From a virus, in the IMG/VR virus record IMGVR_UViG_3300042862_000163, positions 50,521 to 114,520 of that record: a stretch of DNA of 64,000 bases; one strand, written 5' to 3'. This document shows positions 11,601-19,576 of the stretch, piece after piece. The stretch's first letter is position 1, and each line of letters starts with the position of its first letter. A program made the position numbers and the translations under genes. The notes under the pieces were generated by a model. The model made no database searches. It saw nothing but the letters and a program-made list of their open reading frames with translations, and was not told the DNA's origin.

Positions 11601-13392
11601 TAAAACTATGGCAATGTATAATGAATTTGCTATTAAGTTTCAGTATTTATCACAAATAGAAAATCAAGGAAGAGCATTGCTAAGACTTGAACAAAACAAA
11701 AAAGCTATTGCAACCTCTCAATTTGGAAAAACACAAAAGGATGAGTATGGTGAATTAGTATATACAAATGATAATAATGAGAACACTAAACTATATGAAG
11801 ATATGTTCAAAGCTATTGTATATCAACAAAAGTATATACAAAGTGAAGCATTTGATCAATTGCTAGGAAAGTTTGGTAATTTTGGTACAACTATAAATGA
11901 TAAACTTGGATTTAAACTATTACCAGAAAATTTAGATGGAAGACAAATAAGTATTAATAAAGCTATAACACAATTAAATAATACATTTCAAGTGACAGCT
12001 TTAGGTCTTAATATACTATCATCATCATCTAACTACTTTGGAGGTACAGCACAAGGGTTTATTAACGCTGGTAAGTATTTTACTAAAGCAGATTATGCAG
12101 CTACAGAAATGTGGTTACTAGGTAATAAAATGGGTGGTGTAGATAAACAGAAAATTCTTGCTGCACTTGAATATTTTATACCATTCACAGACAATTATAA
12201 TAAACAAGCTACAACGCATCTTTCTTTAAATAAATTAGATGAGCAAGCTGTGCAAGATTGGTTAATGATAATGATGAGAGAAGGAGATGAAGCTGTACAA
12301 AGATTAAACTTTTTTTCTTTCTTGAAAAATTCAATTGTTGTAGATGGTAAAGTGGTTAACTCTAGAGAATATTTAAAAACTACAGAAGAGTATAAAGAAT
12401 TTTATAAAGGAACTGAACAAGAAAGAAAAGATAGAGCTGATAAATTTGAAAAAGATGTAAAGGCTATTAATGAAAAACAAGGAGTATTAGCTTTAAGTAC
12501 AGTAGAAAATGGTGAACTTATTATTCCTGGTGTAGATAGAAAATCTGATTCTGTAATAGAACTAAGAAGAAAAGTGCAAAGTTTTACTGCTGATGCTTTA
12601 GGTTCTATGACAGAAGAAAATAAACGTCTAATGAATTTAAATATATATGGAAACTCATTCATGGTATTTAAAAACTGGATCCCAAGACTTGTAGATGTAC
12701 GTATGGGTAATATTAAATACAATGCTGCTTCTGATGCTTATGAATGGGGAAGAACTAGAATGATAGCTAGATTTGTATCAGATGATCTTAAAGGAGCATT
12801 AGGTAATCTTAAAAATTCTTTAATGGGTAATGATAAAGGAATGGAATATATAAGAGAACTATATGAGAAAAAAAGAGCTGATTATAAAGCTGATACTAAT
12901 AAAGAACTTGAAATGACAGAAGATGAATTTATCGATCTTGTTAGAGCAAATATTAAGAATCAATTAATAGATGTATTATTCTATGCAGGATTGTGGGCAT
13001 TGTTTTTAGGAATGAAAGCATTAGCTCCAGATGATGATGAAGATCCAGCTGTTAGAAGTCAATGGAACTTCATGCTTAAAGCAACAGATAAATTTAAAGA
13101 TGAGGTTGGATATTTTTATAATCCTGGAAGTTTAACAAGTTTAGTATCAAAAGGAGCATTCCCAGCTATGGGACTTATAACTAATTATGAAAAAGCATTA
13201 GGAGGATTTTTAAAAGAATCATATGCTTTAGGAACAGGAGATGATGAATCAGCTGAAAAGAATCAAGTTATAAAATATTGGATGAAAACAAATCCTATAA
13301 CTAATCAAGCTGCAGGATTACTTCCTATGTTTTACCCTGCTTTAGCAAAAGATCTTGGTATAAAGATGCAATCCCAATATGGTATAAGATAG
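8605..13392 (+). CDS. Giant virion protein with internal PD-(D/E)XK nuclease domain
   Basis: 1595 residues, starting at ATG 8605 directly after the TAA of the polymerase gene, so the two are co-expressed. Residues about 330-465 carry a full RecB/Cas4-like PD-(D/E)XK signature: H336, E403, GTVD with D418, D432-W-K434, and QxxQY at 457-461. The rest is mostly helical and has no family I recognise. A hydrophobic stretch lies near residues 1450-1470. In crAss-like phages, giant proteins beside the polymerase are thought to be ejected virion cargo (knowledge). That this nuclease is delivered with the DNA is inference. It could equally act during assembly. Confidence 0.7.
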   Translation: MAHCVNRSSPEFIALAEQSNINPIILAAKVSLWQEVNGLDNFPALENIVKSTEEKTIPQTASPQTLALIKDFIKRIGVDAKSMQNIVVNGVKQDANGVALLMQKLIQVVEGTEAQSLPEEAMHFAVAIIKQTNPKLYKKLMSEINNYQLKNEVFETYGSDPGYQLDGKPDVIKLKEEAIAKVLVETIINNNENNPEKLELIAKSQSWWNDIIDYFKNLFMKSGFDKLSMNIISGKNIGTAEDIREEEGTFFLQKSRQEQLVSSIKEISDRISLDTVKNDAGGEDSKYFIDGKEIKWRVSNITKTWYDILRRDKALNDSEFKKAVNTLKADKGTALHKDTEHAMSILTDDSGKLRSREELNDIIANDNHVSFGDPNNNDMYHLLRDNLRARMESFPKDTIFMSEVTIYDAKRDLAGTVDFLAITPTGKINILDWKFIGLDTAKFKDIPWYNVASWNRQMNQYKTIIKDNYGVENKDFEQTRMIPIKAVYSEANAKTGALPNLLNVIIGDVNVKNIKEDYLIPVPAPGEKVIIENDVAASKKINLLLDKLNDVYAKLSEQKALPSERLNKSEQLNALYSAIRQLQMKQDIGPLLYQAKVLNVQIQGIIETYNTKFKDVDRETLKGDEVEDFTKTMLVAEDALQHYTTLDLDLDFLFEGKTTDEEKALKEELRETAYQSRKLKETLGELFTEFTVDNIGGTEKGEKVVKDIFSKWLGTTSTIQIKSVQDLFKMANAAFGRAGMDTQSEVKKLTELKKSFQAWASNKGLTSKNMFSLIKKKGENELIDQYQNEFYKTLTSKIEAKDFDWIRDNVDVDAYKEYLEEKLKTEYKRIEDKSRVGSEEENYNAVTREQFEAKNLYDISTPKSVGWLLYNDIKNFPVETWESKEWKELHAKDTNGNYINKPALDFYNYIIERNNEYAKIGYIQDKTARTFLPWVRKGFTEKLIFGGNITVGEQFLKSISVDPDEVGFGSFDPISGKIINKIPRYLVSKFEEEASEDLFKTMAMYNEFAIKFQYLSQIENQGRALLRLEQNKKAIATSQFGKTQKDEYGELVYTNDNNENTKLYEDMFKAIVYQQKYIQSEAFDQLLGKFGNFGTTINDKLGFKLLPENLDGRQISINKAITQLNNTFQVTALGLNILSSSSNYFGGTAQGFINAGKYFTKADYAATEMWLLGNKMGGVDKQKILAALEYFIPFTDNYNKQATTHLSLNKLDEQAVQDWLMIMMREGDEAVQRLNFFSFLKNSIVVDGKVVNSREYLKTTEEYKEFYKGTEQERKDRADKFEKDVKAINEKQGVLALSTVENGELIIPGVDRKSDSVIELRRKVQSFTADALGSMTEENKRLMNLNIYGNSFMVFKNWIPRLVDVRMGNIKYNAASDAYEWGRTRMIARFVSDDLKGALGNLKNSLMGNDKGMEYIRELYEKKRADYKADTNKELEMTEDEFIDLVRANIKNQLIDVLFYAGLWALFLGMKALAPDDDEDPAVRSQWNFMLKATDKFKDEVGYFYNPGSLTSLVSKGAFPAMGLITNYEKALGGFLKESYALGTGDDESAEKNQVIKYWMKTNPITNQAAGLLPMFYPALAKDLGIKMQSQYGIR

Positions 13393-13484
13393 TGTAAGAT
13401 TAGTTACTATTAAAATATATTTATGTTATGCTATATTATGAAGAAAATATAATATTATCATTTCGTTATAACAAATATAAAATT

Positions 13485-13492
13485 TATATTTG
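13485..13492 (+). promoter_or_regulatory. Putative Bacteroidota-type promoter -7 box upstream of lysis cassette
   Basis: TATATTTG fits the TAnnTTTG -7 consensus of Bacteroidota primary sigma factors. TTTC at 13461-13464 sits 20 bp upstream, where the TTTG -33 element would lie. The box is in the 151-bp gap between the giant genes and the lysis genes, 51 bp before the ATG at 13544. Confidence 0.5.
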
Positions 13493-13543
13493 CTATAAAA
13501 TAAAATAATTATTTTATATGTTGTAATATCAGGCAATATCATT

Positions 13544-13864
13544 ATGGAAAGCACATTTGAAAAACAAGTTGAAAAAGAATTAAAAAGTATGGATCAGCGA
13601 TTATATGATTTAGAAGACAAAATGACTTCTATAGACGCTAAATTAACACAAGTTGTGGACGCTATATTAGGTAACGCACTAACAAAAACTGGGGGGTTTG
13701 TTGCTGATTTAACTGAGCTTAAGTCTAAAATGAAAGAATTAGAAGATAAACTTCAAAAACAAGAAGAGTTCAAAAAGAGATTCTCTTGGACAATTGGAAT
13801 AATTATAGGAATTGGTGTACTACTTCAATATCTATCTACATTATATAAAAACATAAAAGGATAA
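13544..13864 (+). CDS. Coiled-coil protein with C-terminal membrane helix (XhlA-like layout)
   Basis: 106 residues. Residues 5-75 are strongly heptad-like (repeated LxxLE/MKxLE patterns), and residues about 79-98 form one hydrophobic membrane helix followed by a short basic tail. This resembles haemolysin XhlA-type lysis accessory proteins. It is the first gene after a promoter-like gap and precedes spanin-, holin- and lysozyme-type genes, which supports a role in lysis. Sequence family not recognised; function inferred from layout and neighbours. Confidence 0.55.
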   Translation: MESTFEKQVEKELKSMDQRLYDLEDKMTSIDAKLTQVVDAILGNALTKTGGFVADLTELKSKMKELEDKLQKQEEFKKRFSWTIGIIIGIGVLLQYLSTLYKNIKG

Positions 13865-13865
13865 A

Positions 13866-14483
13866 ATGAAAATATTAAACTATATAAAGACTAATTTTTT
13901 TAATATTATTGTTTTAATATTAGTTTCAGTTATTTTATTGCAGAAATGTACTAGTACACCAGCTAAACCAACTGAACCTAAAATAGTAAAAGATACTGTA
14001 TGGGTAACTACAAAAAATACTGTTGTTACACAGCCTGTAGTTTATAAAACAATTCCAGGAAAACCAGGAACTAATTATACTCCTGATCCAAACTATGCTA
14101 AACTTGTATTGCAATATACTAAACTAGTAGAAGAACATATAGCTCTTAATGTATATAAAGATACAATTAAAATTGACAGTATAGGACATGTTTACATTAA
14201 TGACACTATAAGTAAAAATAATATTTCTTATAGAAAAGTAGCTTGGAATTTAAAATATCCTATAATAACAAATACTATTACACTACCTCCAGTTAGAAAT
14301 AATCAACTCTATGTTGGTGGAGGATTGCAAGGAGAACAAACACAATTGTTAAATCAATTTAATGTTGGTCTTTTATTAAAGACAAAATCAGATCAGATAT
14401 ACAATGTATATTCAGGAATGAATACAGATGGTCAATTGCAAATAGGCTTACAAGCTTATTGGAAAATCAAATTACATAAATGA
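13866..14483 (+). CDS. Membrane-anchored periplasmic protein, spanin-like
   Basis: 205 residues, one base after the previous stop. The N-terminus is a signal or membrane segment (residues 10-27, rich in I/V/L) followed by a Cys (LLQKCTST), which could be a lipobox-type site. The rest is hydrophilic with Pro/Thr-rich linkers. A C-terminal part (about 145-205) alternates in beta fashion and resembles a small outer-membrane-like or beta-sandwich domain (YVGGGLQG; LQIGLQAYW). It overlaps the holin-like gene by 4 bp (ATGA). A spanin or periplasmic lysis factor is plausible but not shown. Confidence 0.5.
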   Translation: MKILNYIKTNFFNIIVLILVSVILLQKCTSTPAKPTEPKIVKDTVWVTTKNTVVTQPVVYKTIPGKPGTNYTPDPNYAKLVLQYTKLVEEHIALNVYKDTIKIDSIGHVYINDTISKNNISYRKVAWNLKYPIITNTITLPPVRNNQLYVGGGLQGEQTQLLNQFNVGLLLKTKSDQIYNVYSGMNTDGQLQIGLQAYWKIKLHK

Positions 14484-14767
14484 TATATAAATTATTTAAA
14501 TACATTGAACCTATATGGCTAGGAGCTAATAAGAAACTTTCAATAAGAAGATCTTTAGCACTGGCTTTTTCAATAGATTTAATTCTAAATATATCACATA
14601 CAGTGCATAATTGGAAAGCTGGACAATCATATGCTGATATAGCTATGTTGTTAGGACTGGAAGCTGCTCTTGTAGCTGCTCTTTTATCTTTAACCACTTA
14701 TTCAAATAGTCTTATCAATAGACAACCAACAACTAATTTAGACATTCCTCAAGAAGATCAATTATGA
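14480..14767 (+). CDS. Holin-like small membrane protein
   Basis: 95 residues, starting in the 4-bp ATGA overlap with the upstream gene. Two hydrophobic segments (about 28-45 and 53-73) are separated by a short polar turn (HTVHNWKAGQ), with a basic N-terminus and a polar C-tail. This is class II holin topology. It overlaps the lysozyme gene by 4 bp. Holins make the membrane lesion that releases endolysin (knowledge). The call rests on topology and position, not on a recognised family. Confidence 0.6.
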   Translation: MIYKLFKYIEPIWLGANKKLSIRRSLALAFSIDLILNISHTVHNWKAGQSYADIAMLLGLEAALVAALLSLTTYSNSLINRQPTTNLDIPQEDQL

Positions 14768-15261
14768 AAACAAGCAACATAGGAATAGAACTGATTAAAG
14801 AATTTGAATCTCTACATGATGGAGATTCATCTCTTATTGGATTACAACCAAAAATGTGTCCTGCAGGAGTTTGGACAGAAGGATATGGACATGCTATGAG
14901 AGATAGTAAAGGAAATTTCATTAAAGGAAAAGCTAACAAAACACTAGCATATAATAATGCAAAAGTTAAAACAAAAACTGAAGCTACAAAATTGTTATTT
15001 CAAGATTTAGATCCTAGAGAATACATAGTAGAACAAAAAGTTAAAGTGGATCTTAATCAAAATCAATTTGATGCACTTGTATCTTATGTATATAATACAG
15101 GTGGTTCTTCAACATTATATAATTTAATAAACAAAAAAGCTCCTGATGCTGATATAAAGAAATGGATTGAAACTAAATACATTTCAGCAGATGGTGTTAA
15201 ACTAGCTGGTCTAGTTAGAAGAAGAAAAGCAGAAAGTAATTTATTTTTTACACCAGTTTAA
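14764..15261 (+). CDS. Endolysin, GH24 (T4/lambdoid-type) lysozyme
   Basis: 165 residues, about the usual length for this family. The N-terminus matches the GH24 active-site region: IELIKEFESL with catalytic Glu15, then PAGVWTEGYGHA, equivalent to the usual G-T-I-G-Y-G-H. Downstream, QNQFDALVSYVYNTG is the conserved helix seen in autolysin/lambdoid lysozymes. There is no signal peptide, so export depends on a holin. It hydrolyses the MurNAc-GlcNAc bond of peptidoglycan. It is last in the four-gene lysis cassette and overlaps the holin-like gene. Confidence 0.92.
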   Translation: MKTSNIGIELIKEFESLHDGDSSLIGLQPKMCPAGVWTEGYGHAMRDSKGNFIKGKANKTLAYNNAKVKTKTEATKLLFQDLDPREYIVEQKVKVDLNQNQFDALVSYVYNTGGSSTLYNLINKKAPDADIKKWIETKYISADGVKLAGLVRRRKAESNLFFTPV

Positions 15262-15264
15262 ACC

Positions 15265-15399
15265 ATGGCAAAACAAACCAATACATCAACAAAAGCAGTA
15301 GTAATTAAAGTGAGCAGACCTAACGTGCATGCTAAATCTCAGACATCTAAACTTAAATCTTCTAAGAACTACAAGAAGCTTTATAATGGACAAGGATAA
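15265..15399 (+). CDS. Small conserved basic phage protein (44 aa)
   Basis: A 44-residue Lys/Ser-rich peptide three bases after the lysozyme stop. It contains KVSRPNVHAKSQTSKLKSS and ends KNYKKLYNGQG. From memory, short proteins with this VHAKxxTSxLKxSKNYKKxYxGQG pattern recur in Bacteroidota phages near structural genes. Function unknown. Confidence 0.7.
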   Translation: MAKQTNTSTKAVVIKVSRPNVHAKSQTSKLKSSKNYKKLYNGQG

Positions 15400-15401
15400 A
15401 C

Positions 15402-15551
15402 ATGGAATGGGACTTAGAAATAGCTATACATTGGCCTCATAATAGATTTACTATAGGATGGGATATTATACATGCTGATGAAAAGTATAATTACGAAACA
15501 TATAACTTGTATTTAGCAATATTTACATTAACATTAAATATATATAATTAA
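15402..15551 (+). CDS. Hypothetical small protein (49 aa)
   Basis: A 49-residue ORF two bases after the preceding stop, starting MEWDLEIAIHWPHNRF and ending in a hydrophobic stretch (NLYLAIFTLTLNIYN). Tight spacing supports translation. No family recognised. Confidence 0.45.
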   Translation: MEWDLEIAIHWPHNRFTIGWDIIHADEKYNYETYNLYLAIFTLTLNIYN

Positions 15552-15625
15552 TTTAGTTAGACTTGTGCTAACTATTTTCGTTATTTTAATTTGGTGAAAA
15601 ACATATACTAATGGTGAAAATCACT

Positions 15626-15633
15626 TATTTTTG
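15626..15633 (+). promoter_or_regulatory. Putative promoter -7 box upstream of decoration/fibre genes
   Basis: TATTTTTG matches TAnnTTTG, 24 bp before the ATG at 15657, in a 105-bp gap. Just upstream the gap contains two copies of TGGTGAAAA (15592-15600 and 15612-15620). No clear -33 TTTG is seen at the expected spacing. Confidence 0.4.
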
Positions 15634-15656
15634 TATAATAAATAAAATTTAAACAA

Positions 15657-16175
15657 ATGGCAATACCATCAAAACAAATAGGTCAATCATCAGAATCTAA
15701 TTTACTTTGGAATATATCTAAACAATTAGATCAATTGACAAAAATTACTAATGCTTCTTCTAATGTAACAGTGGAAAATACTGGAGCAAATCCTGTTCCT
15801 ATTAGTCCAAGACCTAATACTACTGGAGCAAATGGAACAACTCCTTATAAATTAATATCATTAGCTACAACAAATGCTAATGTTGTTAAAGCTTCACCAG
15901 GAAATTTATATTCTATTGTAGCCATTGGATTAACTTCAACCGTTAGATATTTAAAATTGTACAATAAAGCAACATCACCAACTGTAGGTACAGATGTTCC
16001 ATTAATGACTATTCCTGTTCCAGCTAATACACAAGGAGCAGGTATATCTATTCCATTCTCTATGGGAGTTAATTTCCCTTTAGGAATTGCTCTTTCCATA
16101 ACAAGTGGATTAGCAGATAATGATACAGGAACAATATTAGCAAATGATGTAGTGATAAACTTAACTTACGCATAA
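15657..16175 (+). CDS. Head/tail decoration-type structural protein
   Basis: 172 residues. A polar helical N-terminus (SKQIGQSSESNLLWNISKQL) leads into a beta-rich domain. Elements such as YLKLYNKATSPTVGTDVP, PVPANTQG and FPLGIALSITSGLADNDTG match a beta-sandwich domain common in phage virion proteins (recalled from crAss-like and other large phages). It opens the adsorption region after its own promoter-like box. Head fibre or decoration protein is the best guess. The exact location on the virion is unknown. Confidence 0.6.
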   Translation: MAIPSKQIGQSSESNLLWNISKQLDQLTKITNASSNVTVENTGANPVPISPRPNTTGANGTTPYKLISLATTNANVVKASPGNLYSIVAIGLTSTVRYLKLYNKATSPTVGTDVPLMTIPVPANTQGAGISIPFSMGVNFPLGIALSITSGLADNDTGTILANDVVINLTYA

Positions 16176-16177
16176 TT

Positions 16178-16327
16178 ATGTTAACTCTATTAGGATGTGG
16201 ACAAGGACAAGCTAGTATAACTGTTATTGCTTTAATCAATGCTTTTAAAGCAAGGGTAGCAGCTGACTCTGGTATGTATGAAGCAGAAGCTTGTCAAATA
16301 ATAACATTAAATACATTAGCAACATGA
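16178..16327 (+). CDS. Small conserved virion-region protein (49 aa)
   Basis: 49 residues starting MLTLLGCGQGQAS, two bases after the previous stop. Its TGA overlaps the ATG of the adhesin gene (ATGA at 16324). The LLGxGxG opening is familiar from short ORFs preceding LamG-type adhesins in Bacteroidota phages. Function unknown. Confidence 0.6.
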   Translation: MLTLLGCGQGQASITVIALINAFKARVAADSGMYEAEACQIITLNTLAT

Positions 16328-18021
16328 GTTTAATTAATAAAGCTTCATTAATAATTACGCCAAACGCTGTTAAGGAAGGAAAACTGTATTCTGTTGTTCC
16401 TAACACACCATTAGGTGATATGACCGTTGTTCGTGCTACAACAGCAACGAGAGTAAATAGTGCAGGATTGATTGAAGTAGTTCCAAGAAATTTGTTTACC
16501 TATAGTAATACTTTTAGTAACCCAATAGATTGGGGTGGTTTTAATCAATTATCACTCACTGCAAATGCAGGAATATCTCCTGATGGAAATAATAATGCTT
16601 TTTTATTCACAAAAAATACAAGTAGTATTTACGGTTGGAAAAGTCAAAATAACACTTCATTTTATTTAGGTGTTACTTACACTTTTTCTGCTTTTGTAAA
16701 AAAAGGAACTGTAGGAAATACAGCTATAATAAGGGTTGCAGGTGGTGCTTTTCCTCCTGCAATTGTTTTTGAATTTAATTTTGATACAGAAACTATTACA
16801 AATGGTGGAAGTTTTACTAAATTAGAAAATGGTTGGTATAGAATTTCAGGACAAAGAACAGCTACGAGTACAGGAAGTGGTGATTTTCAAATAGGTGTTA
16901 TTTCAGCATTAGCGACAGGCTTGAATAACGTATTAATCTATGGTGCTCAATTAGAAGCAGGTTCAACAGCAACAGAATATTTCCCTACAACAACAAGATT
17001 AAACATTCCACGTATTGACTACACAAACGGAAGTTGTCCGAGTTTATTGGTAGAACCGCAGAGAACTAATTTGTTGTTGAGAAGTGAGGAGTTTAATGAT
17101 GCTGCTTGGATAAAAACAAACGCTACTGTAACATCTAATAGTACAATTTCTCCAAGCGGAACTTTAACAGCGGACACAATTAATATTTCAGTTCAAGATG
17201 TTGAACGTGTTATTCAAAGAGTTTTAGTAGGAACTTCTATTGCAGGTGTAACATATACTGCGAGTGTATGGGTAAAAGGACAAGGAAGTAATGTTGGAAA
17301 ACAAGTTAGATTTAGGGTAAAAAGAAATAGCGGAGGTGCTCTTTCAGATGCTATATTAAATTATACACTTACTTCTAATTGGACAAGATTATCTATTAGT
17401 TTTACAGGTGTAACTGATAATACAGGCGTGGCTTATAGTTTTGATGGTGCTACAAATTATGCAGATTCATTTGATGTTTGGGGTGCTCAATTAGAAGCAG
17501 GCTCATACGCTACTTCATATATTCCAACAGTAGCATCAACAGTAACACGTAACGCTGATGTTATTTCTAAAACAGGAATAAGTATTTTAATAGGGCAAAC
17601 AGAAGGAACTATATTTTTAGATTTTGAATTATTACCAAACAATATAAACAGTAGTTATGTATTCGCTTTGAATGACGGTACTAATATAAATATGATAAGA
17701 AGTGAAATTTTTATATTAAGTCCAACAATTTTACAATTCCGAACTGGTGTTAATACTTTAGGAGTCGGTCAAGGTGATTTTTTTACAACTATTACGCAAT
17801 TAAGAAATAAAATGGCAATTTCTTATTCTTTAAATAATGTTAAAATTTTTATAAATGGTACTTTAGTAGCCACCGATACTTCTGTAACGATACCTACAAT
17901 GAATACTTTTAATATAGGAAATAGAACTTTAGACAATATTATTGGTTCAAGTTATAAACAAGCAATACTTTTCAAAACGCAATTAAGCAATGCAGAATGT
18001 ATCGCATTAACAACGCTATAA
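16324..18021 (+). CDS. Receptor-binding/adhesin protein with tandem carbohydrate-binding-like and LamG-like domains
   Basis: 565 residues from ATG 16324. An in-frame TTG at 16291 is rejected because it lies inside the upstream ORF, while 16324 gives an ATGA overlap. Two related modules are visible, each with (N)LxxxSxxFxxxxW, a Ser/Thr-rich body and a YGAQLEAGSTATEY- or WGAQLEAGSYATSY-type end (about residues 50-215 and 245-405). These resemble head-spike/carbohydrate-binding fibre domains. Residues about 415-565 look like a concanavalin/LamG fold. CG-containing codons (CGT, ACG, GCG) are clearly more common than in neighbours, suggesting recent exchange. Likely an adsorption protein. Confidence 0.7.
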   Translation: MSLINKASLIITPNAVKEGKLYSVVPNTPLGDMTVVRATTATRVNSAGLIEVVPRNLFTYSNTFSNPIDWGGFNQLSLTANAGISPDGNNNAFLFTKNTSSIYGWKSQNNTSFYLGVTYTFSAFVKKGTVGNTAIIRVAGGAFPPAIVFEFNFDTETITNGGSFTKLENGWYRISGQRTATSTGSGDFQIGVISALATGLNNVLIYGAQLEAGSTATEYFPTTTRLNIPRIDYTNGSCPSLLVEPQRTNLLLRSEEFNDAAWIKTNATVTSNSTISPSGTLTADTINISVQDVERVIQRVLVGTSIAGVTYTASVWVKGQGSNVGKQVRFRVKRNSGGALSDAILNYTLTSNWTRLSISFTGVTDNTGVAYSFDGATNYADSFDVWGAQLEAGSYATSYIPTVASTVTRNADVISKTGISILIGQTEGTIFLDFELLPNNINSSYVFALNDGTNINMIRSEIFILSPTILQFRTGVNTLGVGQGDFFTTITQLRNKMAISYSLNNVKIFINGTLVATDTSVTIPTMNTFNIGNRTLDNIIGSSYKQAILFKTQLSNAECIALTTL

Positions 18022-18350
18022 TGGAAATATATAAATTAAATTACACAGACAAAGAAACTGCAATTGCTGATTTATTAGCTAAAGGAGTTTATGTAGAAAT
18101 AGAAGGAGAATTATCCTATATCAATGGAACTCAAGCTGTAGTTGATATAGGTCAAATAGTGAAAGTTGAAGGAACGTATGATGAACAAGGAAATGTAATT
18201 ACTGAACCTATTTATTTTGAAGGCGTATTCTACGATGTAATGACCACAGAAGTAATTGACTTTGGAAGTAACGAAGTATTTCCTATTGATTGCAAACATA
18301 GTTTTATGGGTTATGCTCAAAATGCTGATGGGCCTGTATTAGAAGTATAA
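18021..18350 (+). CDS. Small adhesin-associated protein
   Basis: 109 residues from ATG 18021 (TAATG overlap with the adhesin stop). An upstream in-frame ATG at 17997 would lie inside the adhesin. Acidic, beta-rich sequence (AVVDIGQIVKVEG; EPIYFEGVFYDVM). Similar short ORFs follow LamG adhesins in related phages (recalled). Possible chaperone or minor structural protein; function unknown. Confidence 0.6.
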   Translation: MEIYKLNYTDKETAIADLLAKGVYVEIEGELSYINGTQAVVDIGQIVKVEGTYDEQGNVITEPIYFEGVFYDVMTTEVIDFGSNEVFPIDCKHSFMGYAQNADGPVLEV

Positions 18351-18376
18351 AGAATAAATTAAAACCAAACTACATA

Positions 18377-19390
18377 ATGAAACCAATATTAATTACATGT
18401 CAACCTACAGATACATACTTTGTATGGCAAAATCATATGTATATAGAATCTTGTATAGCTCAAGGATTTAAAGAAGAGCAAATACATATTCTTTTATACA
18501 ATCCTATAGGGAGAGTTTATAACACTAGCTGGGATAAGTTAAAAGAATGTTATCCAAAACTAAATATATTTATATATGAAGATAAAGGAGTTCAGCAATT
18601 TCTTGGAACTTATATTCCTATATTAAGACCTCATATTCTTTGGCAACATTTTGAAGCTTTTCCAGAATTACAAGATAGAACAATTATATATACAGATAGT
18701 GATATTCTTTGGTTAGATTCATTAAATATAAATCATTTATTAGAAGATGATATAAATTATGTTAGTGATGCTAATTCATATTTGAATCATTCATATTTTG
18801 AAAGTAAGTATAGAGATGTACTTCCTGAAAAATTAGAAGAAGCTAAATCAATAGATTTTTTAAAAGGAGTTTGTGATATAGTTGGTATAGATAAACAAGT
18901 TGTAATAGACAACAATTCTAATACAGGAGGTGTACAATATATTCTAAAAGATATAGATGCATCATTTTGGAAAAAAGTTGAAACAGATGTTCTTAAAATA
19001 AGAATATATCTTCAACAGATGAATAGAGATTATTTCAAAGATGAAAATAGTGGTATACAATCATGGTGTGCAGATCTTTGGGCAGTACAATTTAATCTTT
19101 GGTTCTTCAATAAAGAAAGTAAAGTAGCTAAAGAATTAGCATTTGCTTGGGCTACAGATCCAATTATAAAAATAGAAACATATCCTATTCTTCATAATGC
19201 AGGAATAGTTTCTGAAACAGGAAATGGTTATCCAGCTTTCTACAAAGGAAAGTATCATATGGGTACAGACCCAACAAAAGATCCTAACCTACAATTAATA
19301 CTTAATAATGAACAATCAAAGAAGTATTGTACTTGGTATTATGCAGAAAAATTAAATACAATCAAAAATAAATATAACCTTAATTATTAA
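18377..19390 (+). CDS. Putative glycosyltransferase (GT-A fold, DxD)
   Basis: 337 residues. After a Rossmann-like start (KPILITCQPTDTYFVWQNH), TIIYTDSDILWLD gives a D107-S-D109 motif with hydrophobic beta-strand context. This is the nucleotide-sugar/metal site of GT-A glycosyltransferases. It lies between adhesin genes. Its upstream leader shares a 15-bp sequence with the sulfotransferase gene at 22048. Likely glycosylates a surface or virion component; donor and acceptor unknown. Confidence 0.65.
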   Translation: MKPILITCQPTDTYFVWQNHMYIESCIAQGFKEEQIHILLYNPIGRVYNTSWDKLKECYPKLNIFIYEDKGVQQFLGTYIPILRPHILWQHFEAFPELQDRTIIYTDSDILWLDSLNINHLLEDDINYVSDANSYLNHSYFESKYRDVLPEKLEEAKSIDFLKGVCDIVGIDKQVVIDNNSNTGGVQYILKDIDASFWKKVETDVLKIRIYLQQMNRDYFKDENSGIQSWCADLWAVQFNLWFFNKESKVAKELAFAWATDPIIKIETYPILHNAGIVSETGNGYPAFYKGKYHMGTDPTKDPNLQLILNNEQSKKYCTWYYAEKLNTIKNKYNLNY

Positions 19391-19394
19391 AAAC

Positions 19395-19565
19395 ATGTCA
19401 AATCAGAGAAATTTAAAAGCATTTGTTCGCTTCGATGGAAGTGGAAGAGTTGTCGCAGGCAGCTTGATCTTGAGAAGAAGTAAACCAAAAGTGGGTAAAT
19501 GGCAAGAGATAACAGCATATGAATGTTGTAATCCTACTACCACTACTACTACAACAGTAGTTTAA
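19395..19565 (+). CDS. Small conserved protein with poly-Thr C-terminus (56 aa)
   Basis: 56 residues, four bases after the glycosyltransferase. The core is NLKAFVRFDGSGRVVAGSLI then GKWQEITAYECCNP, and it ends in seven Thr plus Val-Val. From memory this NLKAFVRxDGSGR...QEIxAYECCNPTTTT pattern is widespread in crAss-like phages. The Thr tail matches that on the protein at 21673. Likely virion-related; function unknown. Confidence 0.75.
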   Translation: MSNQRNLKAFVRFDGSGRVVAGSLILRRSKPKVGKWQEITAYECCNPTTTTTTTVV

Positions 19566-19576
19566 TTTAATGTAAA

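Noticed and set aside
16291-16323. TTG start for the adhesin giving 11 extra residues
   Set aside because: It lies in the upstream 49-aa ORF, while ATG 16324 gives the usual ATGA coupling.
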